From: an uncultured Bacteroidales bacterium
GTDB taxonomy: Bacteria; Bacteroidota; Bacteroidia; Bacteroidales; P3
Direction: 5' to 3'
Assembly: GCA_947097635.1 (NCBI GenBank)
Contig: CAMURW010000063.1
Coordinates: 1 to 7,885, forward strand
DNA length: 7,885 nucleotides
This document shows, piece after piece, positions 1 to 5,651 of the stretch. The position numbers and the translations under genes were made by a program. The notes beneath the pieces were generated by a model. That model was not told where the DNA came from, did no database searches, and was given only the letters and a program-made list of their open reading frames with translations. Position 1 is the stretch's first letter. Each line of letters begins with the position of its first letter.

Positions 1-305
1 AGTATTTCCCGCTGGCAAAGAATATCGATGTTTGGTTTGGGGAAGGCGTAGGAGTGGCTCTTTTAAAAAACAAGATTAATCCCATAGGGGGGAGTGAATC
101 CGTGAATAGATTTACCGCTTCCGTTGCTTTTGATATGGGTTTGGCTTACAAAATATACCACAACTCGTACGCGGGACTTAGCGGAGGCCTGTTTTGCATG
201 CCTGTCTTCAAACACGGATATGACCTGCCTGTGGGTACTGTAAGGAATCACAATGACCACATCTTCGGCTATCAACTTATGCTGAACGTAGGTGTTGCTT
301 TCTGA
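1..305 (+). CDS. C-terminal part of a probable outer-membrane beta-barrel protein (5' truncated)
   Basis: An open frame runs in from the left edge (first whole codon at 3) to a TGA at 303-305, giving 100 residues. The residues alternate hydrophobic and polar in short stretches rich in Gly and aromatics, for example VWFGEGVGVALL, TASVAFDMGLAYKIY and YAGLSGGLFCMPVF. The protein ends ...QLMLNVGVAF. A last strand closing on a C-terminal Phe is the usual signal of outer-membrane beta-barrels recognised by the BAM complex. These features suggest a small barrel of the porin or OmpA-like type in the outer membrane. No substrate can be named. The N-terminus and signal peptide lie outside the window. 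The gene converges on the araC-type gene at 442-1305, so the two are not co-transcribed. The barrel class is inferred from strand pattern and terminus only. Confidence 0.6.
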   Translation, partial: YFPLAKNIDVWFGEGVGVALLKNKINPIGGSESVNRFTASVAFDMGLAYKIYHNSYAGLSGGLFCMPVFKHGYDLPVGTVRNHNDHIFGYQLMLNVGVAF

Positions 306-372
306 TTGCTCCATTGCCTAACGATGTTGTGATAGACGGAACATTTTTCCCCCAGACGCGTGCTGGTAATAG

Positions 373-407
373 CTCGCCATCGGCATTGTCGCGGATGGCG
401 AGTTTAT
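373..407 (+). terminator. Hairpin between convergent genes, possible terminator
   Basis: CTCGCCATC (373-381) pairs perfectly with GATGGCGAG (394-402) around a 12-nt loop. An outer G-T and an A-T pair can be added. TTTATT follows on the + strand. It sits 67 nt after the barrel gene's stop and 39 nt past the stop of the opposing regulator gene. It could end transcription from the left and, with a poorer T tract, from the right. The T tract is weak, so the terminator role is inferred. Confidence 0.5.
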
Positions 408-441
408 TGTGTGCCGTTTCTTCAGAGAAGAACTGGCAAAG

Positions 442-1305
442 TTATAAGGTTTTCACCTCGCTATGTTGCTTTCTGTACTGAATAGGGGAAATCCCAGTGG
501 CATGATGGAAAAAACGGCAAAAATTGGCAACGTCGTTATGCCCTAACGAAACAGCAATATCCTTTATTTTCATGGAGGTGAATACCAATTGCCTCTTTGC
601 TTCTATGAGCCTGCGGTTGTGTATAACATTAAGGGGTGATGTGTGTGCAACATTTTGTGTCGTTTCCTTTAGCTTGCGTACCGACACTCCTATCTTTTGA
701 GCGTAGAGCTTCACGGAATCCAGGATTTTATAGTTCTTTTCCACTAAAGAATAAAAAGTTTCAAAGATGGCTGCTGTTGTATGCGTGTGGTGGGGGGAGG
801 CTTGAAGTGTCCGACTAAGTGAGAGGAGCAATATGTGCAGCAGAAGATACTGTGCTTTGCGATGAAATACTTCCTGCTTTTTCCCCTGCTCTAATTCCAT
901 GGCGTTGACTATTTGCAGAAATTCATTAGCACTATGTTCTGAGAGGCTGTAGATGGAACTATTCCGTGTTGGGAGAAACAGATGATAGGTAAACAGCAAA
1001 TTTTCCGAGTTGTGCTCGTCGTACATAAAGTCTTCCGAGAACCAAATGGCTTTTATCTTCGAAGAAGAAGACGCACGTAATGCCGTGTATTGCGCGGGTA
1101 ATAAAAATATGACATTATTGCGCCGGGCAAGTATTCTTTGCTCGTCTATTTGCACATCTACCACCCCATCCCTTATCAATAGGATGAAAAACATCTCATT
1201 TCGCTTAGGCGAGGGGTGGCTGTGTACCGGGTGTAGTGAGATGTCTTTGATGCCAAAAGGGCCAGGTGTGTCCCTTTGCATCTCATGATGGCTGGGGTTG
1301 TCCAT
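442..1305 (-). CDS. AraC-family transcriptional regulator
   Basis: The product is a 287-residue cytoplasmic DNA-binding protein. The N-terminal part (about 20-110) reads as a cupin-like sensing domain: HPVHSHPSPKRNEMFFILLI, then VQIDEQ and NNVIFLLPAQYTALRA. The C-terminal 95 residues are the AraC/XylS domain. A first helix-turn-helix lies at about 196-220 (VKLYAQKIGVSVRKLKETT). The linker is NRRLIEAKRQLV. A second helix-turn-helix lies at about 246-270 (KIKDIAVSLGHNDVANFCRF), followed by the family ending GISPIQYRKQ. The length is normal for the family. The start at 1305 is the first ATG of the frame; Met9 is an alternative. The gene lies downstream of anmK on the same strand but behind a hairpin, and it converges on the barrel gene. 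Its DNA is visibly more AT-rich than the etf genes. No TAnnTTTG box is visible in the 90 nt upstream. The ligand and targets cannot be told from sequence. Confidence 0.9.
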   Translation of the reverse strand: MDNPSHHEMQRDTPGPFGIKDISLHPVHSHPSPKRNEMFFILLIRDGVVDVQIDEQRILARRNNVIFLLPAQYTALRASSSSKIKAIWFSEDFMYDEHNSENLLFTYHLFLPTRNSSIYSLSEHSANEFLQIVNAMELEQGKKQEVFHRKAQYLLLHILLLSLSRTLQASPHHTHTTAAIFETFYSLVEKNYKILDSVKLYAQKIGVSVRKLKETTQNVAHTSPLNVIHNRRLIEAKRQLVFTSMKIKDIAVSLGHNDVANFCRFFHHATGISPIQYRKQHSEVKTL

Positions 1306-1330
1306 GTATTATTTATTTGGGGGTTATTTC

Positions 1331-1375
1331 ATAAAAGCAGGTGTCCTGTCGTTATCATACAGGACTCTATACCTG
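1331..1375 (-). terminator. Probable intrinsic terminator after anmK
   Basis: Read on the - strand, GTCCTGT (1365-1359) pairs with ACAGGAC (1349-1343) around a 9-nt loop. The outer segments CAGGT (1375-1371) and ACCTG (1342-1338) also pair, separated from the inner stem by a 5-nt bulge on one side. CTTTTAT follows at 1337-1331. It begins 20 nt after the anmK stop and ends about 25 nt before the start codon of the AraC-type gene. It should stop or attenuate transcripts from the anmK unit entering that gene. Confidence 0.6.
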
Positions 1376-1395
1376 TTACGCCGATAGCCATATTG

Positions 1396-2751
1396 TTATT
1401 CCTCTTGGAATTTGCCGGCAATGTCGCCTCCCATGCTGTCGCAGAGAGCGCCAGTGACGCTGCTGTAGGTGTTGCTCTGACAGGTGAGGCGCAGGTAGCC
1501 CAGCAGGGCGAAGATGATGGCTTCCTTGTAGTCTATCACCGTGCGATGGGGCAACACGATGTCGCACATCCCTTTGGGCAGGACAGGGCGCGAGGATGCT
1601 GCCTCTTCGTAGCACGGCAGTTTCGCGGCGGGCGCAAGCTCGCGTGCCGCTCCGTTGATACATATCTGCATACGCTCTATCAAATATTTGTTGTAGGTGC
1701 CACCGCCCGTTACCAGCAGGCTGCGAAGATGATGTGTCTTCACCACCTTGGCAATCTGGTGAGCTGTGTGCTCCACCAGCGTGCACAGCAGGTCGGCGGC
1801 GCTCAGTTCTGCCGCTATGGGCAATGAGCTGCCGTCCAGTAGGGGGGCCATGTGCTCCAGGTACCATTCTTTGCCCAGGCTTTTCGGCGCCCCTTGCTTG
1901 TAGTATTTCAGGGCGTTCAGCGCTGTAAGCAGTTCGTGGCATACCTTGCCGCTGCGTGCTGCCTCGCCGTCGGTGTCGTATTCTTTCCCCAGGCCGTGCG
2001 CCACCTCGTTCATTGCCATGTTGCACACCACTATGTCGAAAGCGGTGCGTCGTGCCGTTGTTTCCTTTGTTATTGCGGGATGGGAGGCGTGAATGCCCTT
2101 TCTTGGGCTGCCGGGCTGGGTGCTTTCTCCTGTCGCCTCTTCGTAGCTGATGTTGGCGATGCCGCCCAGGTTCAGGCAGCCGTCGTAGTTGCCGAACAGC
2201 ATTTGGTCGCCCACCGGCACCAGCGGTGCACCTTGTCCTCCCAGCGCCACGTCCAAACGGCGGAAATTGAACACCACTGGCAGCCCCGTTTCTGCCGCTA
2301 TGGCATCGCCGCATCCTATCTGCGCGGTAAGACAACTGGCGGGGTTGTGGAACACCGTGTGGCCGTGGCTGGCAATAAGATCCGCGGTGCCGTAGTGCGA
2401 GCTCATGAACTTAGCCACCTTCTTTCCGATGTAGTGTCCTAACTCTACGTCGGTCTGTGCGTATTCCAGTGCGCTGGCGTCGTGCAGGCGTGCCAGTTTG
2501 TTGCGCAACGAAGGAGGGTATTTGTACGTGGTGGCGGCAAAGACGTTGCAGTATAGGTCCTTGGTGTCCAGTTGCAGGAAGTTGCCATAGTGCTTCTCGT
2601 AGTCGCGTGCCGCTTTCAGGTCGCGATCTAGGCGCTGGGCGTTCATGTCTCTCCGTTTTACAGGGGAAAATCTGTATGGTTTGAAAAACTCACAGTAGGC
2701 GACATCCAGGCCGTCGAGCGAGGTGCCGGACATAAGACCGATGACTTTCAT
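1396..2751 (-). CDS. anmK: Anhydro-N-acetylmuramic acid kinase
   Basis: AnmK is a cytoplasmic enzyme that uses ATP and water to open 1,6-anhydro-MurNAc and phosphorylate it to MurNAc-6-phosphate, returning cell-wall sugar to metabolism. The family's marks are in order: MKVIGLMSGTSLDGLDVAYC (1-20, phosphate loop), SHGHTVFH (128-135), FNFRRLDVALGGQGAPLVPV (161-180), LNLGGIANISY (193-203) and AFD (237-239). LLVTGGGTYN (345-354) and DYKEAIIFALLGYLR (407-421) follow. The product has 451 residues, whereas known members have about 360-390. The extra length seems to lie near residues 25-70, 205-236 and 366-400, between conserved blocks, so the fold and active site look intact. The start is certain because MKVIGLMSGTSLDG is the family's own N-terminus. 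The SGNH-type gene ends 48 nt upstream on the same strand, so the two are probably co-transcribed. Confidence 0.95.
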   Translation of the reverse strand: MKVIGLMSGTSLDGLDVAYCEFFKPYRFSPVKRRDMNAQRLDRDLKAARDYEKHYGNFLQLDTKDLYCNVFAATTYKYPPSLRNKLARLHDASALEYAQTDVELGHYIGKKVAKFMSSHYGTADLIASHGHTVFHNPASCLTAQIGCGDAIAAETGLPVVFNFRRLDVALGGQGAPLVPVGDQMLFGNYDGCLNLGGIANISYEEATGESTQPGSPRKGIHASHPAITKETTARRTAFDIVVCNMAMNEVAHGLGKEYDTDGEAARSGKVCHELLTALNALKYYKQGAPKSLGKEWYLEHMAPLLDGSSLPIAAELSAADLLCTLVEHTAHQIAKVVKTHHLRSLLVTGGGTYNKYLIERMQICINGAARELAPAAKLPCYEEAASSRPVLPKGMCDIVLPHRTVIDYKEAIIFALLGYLRLTCQSNTYSSVTGALCDSMGGDIAGKFQEE

Positions 2752-2799
2752 GAGGGATAAGGATAAGAAGTTTATTATGCTTATAAGGTTGGCTGGCTG

Positions 2800-3798
2800 C
2801 TAAGATGTGGTTATTGTAAGGTTTGCGGGGCGGGTGCGGCGAGTGGTGTGCTTTAGGAAAGGCAGCAGGACGTGATAAAGGAAGTGGGGACTGAAAAAAG
2901 CCACACCTTCGCGATTCAAATGGTCGACATCGTAGAAATGGATGGAGTCTTCCATGTTGTCGAATATTTCCATTGCGTTGCAGTCCACATAGTCTGCGTT
3001 TATGTTCCGCATGGCTTTGGCAAATACGTCGTGGTTGCCGTAGCAGGTGTACTTGGCGTTGCTGCATGGCACCTCCGTCAGCAGCAGGGGTATGCCTTTT
3101 TTGCGACACAGTCTCTGGCATTGCGATACGGCTTTCAACTGCTTGTCCAGCATGCGGACATCTGTGGCAGGCTGAGGGGTCGGGGTCCAGTGATGTGGCG
3201 AGGATTCCACGAACCCGCCTGGGATATAGGCGAAAAATAGCGTGCCTTCGGGGTTCACGGGTATCAGGCTGTCGCTATCTCCGAAATCCTTGTTCTTCCA
3301 ATGCTTTTCCATTGCCAGTGCCAGCATGTTCAGGCTGTAAGGGTCGCCATTGCACAGCATCATCGCTGCTATGGGCAGCGAGACTGGCAGGTTGCTGACG
3401 AGGTCCATGCCCCCCTCCACGCCATCGTCGCCCATCACGTCTGGGTTCACCTCCATCACCACGCAGCGTGGGTGCAGGCTGTCCAGATAGCCTCTCAGCA
3501 AAGCCAGTGTCTGCACGGGCGTCTGGTTCGAGCTGCCTAGGTTGAAGGTCGTGATGCCCTGTTCGGCATAGTATCGTGTGTCAAACGACCTATAGCAGCG
3601 CGAGGAACCTATGAACAGCACGTCTACGCTGTCGTAGTGCCTCACATCCTGCCCGCGTCTCAGCAGATGACTGTAGTTGCCCCTGGTGTATGCCACGTTA
3701 GCAGACAGATGTGCCTTTTCCCCCTGCCATAGCAGCAGGGGGTACAACACCGCCATGATCAGCAGCAACAGGACGATATGCTGTAGAAACTTTGCCAT
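2800..3798 (-). CDS. Membrane-anchored SGNH/GDSL-hydrolase-like protein
   Basis: This is a 332-residue protein of uncertain function. Counted from Met at 3798, residues 3-25 form one hydrophobic segment (FLQHIVLLLLIMAVLYPLLL), a signal anchor, so the rest should lie in the periplasm. The soluble part has an SGNH-like pattern. Block I is VLFIGSSR (60-67, candidate nucleophile Ser66). A Gly lies in FNLGSSNQ (85-92). An Asn lies in MEVNPD (115-120). The C-terminal DVDHLNREG (290-298) supplies a DxxH pair. This resembles DltD-like and other SGNH proteins that move or remove O-acyl groups on envelope polymers. An ATG 15 nt further upstream (3813) is in frame, but it lies inside the candidate -7 box, so 3798 is preferred. 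Pairing with anmK suggests cell-envelope work. The substrate is unknown, and it could also be a non-catalytic SGNH homologue. Confidence 0.7.
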   Translation of the reverse strand: MAKFLQHIVLLLLIMAVLYPLLLWQGEKAHLSANVAYTRGNYSHLLRRGQDVRHYDSVDVLFIGSSRCYRSFDTRYYAEQGITTFNLGSSNQTPVQTLALLRGYLDSLHPRCVVMEVNPDVMGDDGVEGGMDLVSNLPVSLPIAAMMLCNGDPYSLNMLALAMEKHWKNKDFGDSDSLIPVNPEGTLFFAYIPGGFVESSPHHWTPTPQPATDVRMLDKQLKAVSQCQRLCRKKGIPLLLTEVPCSNAKYTCYGNHDVFAKAMRNINADYVDCNAMEIFDNMEDSIHFYDVDHLNREGVAFFSPHFLYHVLLPFLKHTTRRTRPANLTITTS

Positions 3799-3810
3799 GA
3801 TTTCAAAATG

Positions 3811-3818
3811 CAAAATTA
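3811..3818 (-). promoter_or_regulatory. Candidate Bacteroidetes -7 box for the SGNH-anmK unit
   Basis: On the - strand this reads TAATTTTG, a full match to the Bacteroidetes sigma-ABfr -7 consensus TAnnTTTG. It ends about 13 nt before the preferred start codon, which would give a very short leader. No good -33 TTTG is seen at the expected distance. The region is AT-rich, so a chance match is possible. Confidence 0.35.
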
Positions 3819-3837
3819 CAAAATTTTCAATATTTTA

Positions 3838-3867
3838 CTGTTAATTGAAAAAAAAATCTTAATTTTG
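3838..3867 (+). promoter_or_regulatory. Candidate Bacteroidetes promoter for ridA
   Basis: TAATTTTG at 3860-3867 matches the Bacteroidetes -7 consensus TAnnTTTG exactly. A weak -33 candidate (CTG, 3838-3840, after a T run) sits 19 nt upstream. Transcription would start near 3872. That leaves an A-rich leader of about 45 nt before the ATG at 3918, typical of this phylum, where Shine-Dalgarno sequences are often absent. It probably drives ridA and may read on into acd-etfB-etfA. Confidence 0.5.
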
Positions 3868-3917
3868 CACGCTAAATAATTATGCTCAAAAAGCAAAAAA
3901 TAATAAATAAATAGTTT

Positions 3918-4298
3918 ATGATGAATAAGATAATAAAAACCGACAAGGCCCCGGCAGCCATAGGCCCCTACAGCCAGGCGGTGCTGGCAGGTAACACTCT
4001 TTATATCTCCGGTCAACTGGCCATCAACCCTGTCACTGGCAAAATTGTGGACGGCGGCATCCAGACGCAGACGGAACAGATTCTGAAAAACATTGGAGTC
4101 ATACTGGAAGAGGCAGGTTTCACTTACGCCGACGTGGTGAAGAGCACGTGCCTGCTGGCAGACATGGGCGACTTCAAGTCCATGAATGAAGTGTATGCCA
4201 AATATTATCCTACCAACAGCCCCGCACGCTGCGCCTACGCCGTGAAAGACCTGCCTATGGGCGGGCTGGTGGAGATAGAGACCATCGCCGTGAAATAA
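3918..4298 (+). CDS. ridA: RidA family 2-iminobutanoate/2-iminopropanoate deaminase
   Basis: RidA (YjgF/YER057c/UK114 family) is a small cytoplasmic trimer. It hydrolyses reactive enamines and imines, such as 2-aminoacrylate made by PLP enzymes, to 2-keto acids and ammonia. The 126 residues are full length. Hallmarks are KAPAAIGPYSQAV (10-22), LYISGQLAINPVTG (28-41), TEQILKNIGVILEEAG (52-67) and NSPARCAYAVKDLP (100-113). The C-terminus is VEIETIAVK. Arg104 and Glu119 fall where the family keeps its carboxylate-binding Arg and catalytic Glu. Two ATGs are adjacent (3918, 3921), and either could be used. It is the first gene after the divergent AT-rich region and is followed, after a 135-nt structured spacer, by the acyl-CoA dehydrogenase. 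That spacing makes co-transcription possible but not certain. Confidence 0.95.
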   Translation: MMNKIIKTDKAPAAIGPYSQAVLAGNTLYISGQLAINPVTGKIVDGGIQTQTEQILKNIGVILEEAGFTYADVVKSTCLLADMGDFKSMNEVYAKYYPTNSPARCAYAVKDLPMGGLVEIETIAVK

Positions 4299-4303
4299 CA
4301 GCT

Positions 4304-4398
4304 TTGCAGCATAGATGATAAGCGATACGGTAGGGGCGTTAGCGTCTCCTACCGCACGGCAACACACTCTGAGGCGGCAAGTATCGCCCATGCTGCAA
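4304..4398 (+). repeat. Nested palindromic element in the ridA-acd spacer
   Basis: Three stems nest in this stretch. The outer pair is TTGCAGCAT (4304-4312) with ATGCTGCAA (4390-4398), a perfect 9 bp. The middle pair is GCGATAC (4322-4328) with GTATCGC (4381-4387), a perfect 7 bp. The inner hairpin is GGTAGGGG (4329-4336) with CTCCTACC (4346-4353), including one G-T pair, and is capped by CG-TTAG-CG with one bulged T. Unpaired segments are 4313-4321 and 4354-4380. No T tract follows, so it is not a plain terminator. It may be a structured 5' leader element for acd, an RNA-processing or stabilising element, or a REP/MITE-like repeat. I do not recognise it as a known riboswitch class. Confidence 0.6.
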
Positions 4399-4433
4399 CA
4401 ACTTTTGAAATAAAACAATAACTTAAAGATATA

Positions 4434-5576
4434 ATGGATTTTAGCAACACCAAGCAAGAAGAACTTTTCCTGCAGATGATTCGTGAGTTTGCAGAAAAAG
4501 AAGTGAAGCCTCTCGCCGCGGAAGTGGACGAGGAAGAACGCTTCCCCGTTGAGACGGTGGAAAAAATGGGTAAACTGGGTCTGATGGGCATTCCCGTGCC
4601 TACGCAGTACGGTGGCGCCGGTGGCTCCAATGTGATGTACGGCATGGCCGTGGAGGAACTATCCCGCGTGTGCGGCACCACAGGCGTTATCCTCTCTTCC
4701 CACACTTCCCTTTGCGTCAACCCCATCCTTCAGTTCGGCACCGAGGAGCAGAAAATGAAATTTCTGCCCAAGCTCGCCAGCGGCGAATGGGTAGGTGCTT
4801 TCGGCCTCACAGAGCCCAACGCTGGCACCGATGCGGCAGGCCAACAGACCATGGCTGTGCTGGACGGCGACCAGTGGGTGATCAATGGCAGCAAGATTTT
4901 CATCACCAATGGTAGCTACGCACACGTCTTCGTTATCTTCGCCATGACAGACAAGAGCCAGGGAACCAAGGGCATCTCTGCCTTCATCGTGGAGAAAGGC
5001 GCCCCCGGTTTCTCCATTGGTAAGAAGGAGAAGAAAATGGGTATCCGTGGCAGTGCCACTACCGAGCTTATCTTTGAAGACTGCCGCATCCCCAAGGAGA
5101 ACCTGCTGGGGCAGCCTGGCAAGGGCTTTAAGATAGCCATGATGACGCTGGACGGCGGACGTGCGGGTATCGCCGCACAGGCGCTTGGCATCGCTCAGGG
5201 CGCCATGGATGAGACTGTCAAGTACACCAAGGAACGCAAGCAGTTCGGACGCAGCATCAGCCAGTTCCAGAACACACAGTTCCAGATGGCGGATCTGGAG
5301 ACCAAAGTGCAGGCAGCTCGCCTGCTGGTGCGCAGCGCATACTGGAAGAAGGACCACGAGCTTCCCTTCAGCGTGGATGCCGCTATGGCCAAGCTTTTCT
5401 GTGCCGAGACAGCAATGGAAGTTACCACTAAGGCAGTGCAGTTCCACGGCGGCTATGGCTACACACGTGAATATCCCGTAGAGCGCATGATGCGCGATGC
5501 CAAAATCACAGAGATTTACGAGGGCACCAGCGAAGTGCAGCGTATGGTTATCGCCGGTAAGCTGTTCAAAAAATAA
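4434..5576 (+). CDS. Acyl-CoA dehydrogenase, short-chain/butyryl-CoA type
   Basis: This is a cytoplasmic FAD enzyme that interconverts acyl-CoA and 2,3-enoyl-CoA, with electrons exchanged through an ETF. The 380 residues are the normal length. It has the helical N-terminal domain (LFLQMIREFAEKEVKPLAAE) and the first family signature AFGLTEPNAGTDA (122-134). It also has KIFITNGSYA in the middle beta domain and ERKQFGRSISQFQ in the C-terminal domain. The second signature is QFHGGYGYTREYPVERMMRD (336-355). EIYEGTSEVQR then carries Glu363, the position of the catalytic base in short- and medium-chain members. The overall pattern is closest to butyryl-CoA dehydrogenases (bcd). etfB and etfA follow on the same strand, so the redox partner is encoded next door. 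No thiolase, crotonase or hydroxyacyl-CoA dehydrogenase is present, so the substrate (butyryl-CoA or a branched-chain acyl-CoA) is unproven. Codon use is strongly biased towards GCC, CTG and ATC, which suggests good expression. Confidence 0.93.
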   Translation: MDFSNTKQEELFLQMIREFAEKEVKPLAAEVDEEERFPVETVEKMGKLGLMGIPVPTQYGGAGGSNVMYGMAVEELSRVCGTTGVILSSHTSLCVNPILQFGTEEQKMKFLPKLASGEWVGAFGLTEPNAGTDAAGQQTMAVLDGDQWVINGSKIFITNGSYAHVFVIFAMTDKSQGTKGISAFIVEKGAPGFSIGKKEKKMGIRGSATTELIFEDCRIPKENLLGQPGKGFKIAMMTLDGGRAGIAAQALGIAQGAMDETVKYTKERKQFGRSISQFQNTQFQMADLETKVQAARLLVRSAYWKKDHELPFSVDAAMAKLFCAETAMEVTTKAVQFHGGYGYTREYPVERMMRDAKITEIYEGTSEVQRMVIAGKLFKK

Positions 5577-5595
5577 TAATTACGTTATTCCGTGT

Positions 5596-5627
5596 CAGCG
5601 TCTCGGCGTTGCGACGTTGTGGCGTTG
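5596..5627 (+). repeat. Degenerate 8-nt tandem repeat in the acd-etfB spacer
   Basis: Four consecutive 8-mers read CAGCGTCT, CGGCGTTG, CGACGTTG and TGGCGTTG. The last three differ from each other at one or two positions. The run fills the middle of the 75-nt spacer, about 20 nt after the acd stop and 24 nt before the etfB start. CAGCGTC and GACGTTG can also form a 7-bp hairpin with one G-T pair, but no T tract follows. The function is unknown. Confidence 0.55.
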
Positions 5628-5651
5628 ATACGACCAAAGCAATTGAAATAA

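Noticed and set aside
306..441. Small protein gene on the - strand in the gap beyond the AraC-type stop
   Set aside because: A short open stretch exists, but it has no convincing start, promoter or family resemblance. The hairpin is a better explanation.
1276..1827. 183-codon + strand frame overlapping the start of the AraC-type gene and the 3' end of anmK
   Set aside because: It lies antisense to two well-supported genes and crosses their spacer, with no recognisable domain.
1376..2335. Long open frame (319 codons) on the - strand in another frame of anmK
   Set aside because: The translation is Arg/Gly-rich low-complexity text with no family features, and anmK in the neighbouring frame has every expected motif. 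It is a by-product of GC-rich coding DNA.
4304..4398. Known riboswitch class for the ridA-acd element
   Set aside because: I compared it mentally with TPP, cobalamin, SAM and other common classes and saw none of their conserved core sequences. It is left as an unassigned structured element.
3816..4457. 213-codon - strand frame covering ridA and both spacers
   Set aside because: It is antisense to ridA, begins inside the next gene, and has no domain features.
4659..5447. 262-codon open frame on the - strand across the acyl-CoA dehydrogenase
   Set aside because: It is antisense to a gene with a full set of family signatures. Its own product shows no domain, and no promoter leads into it.
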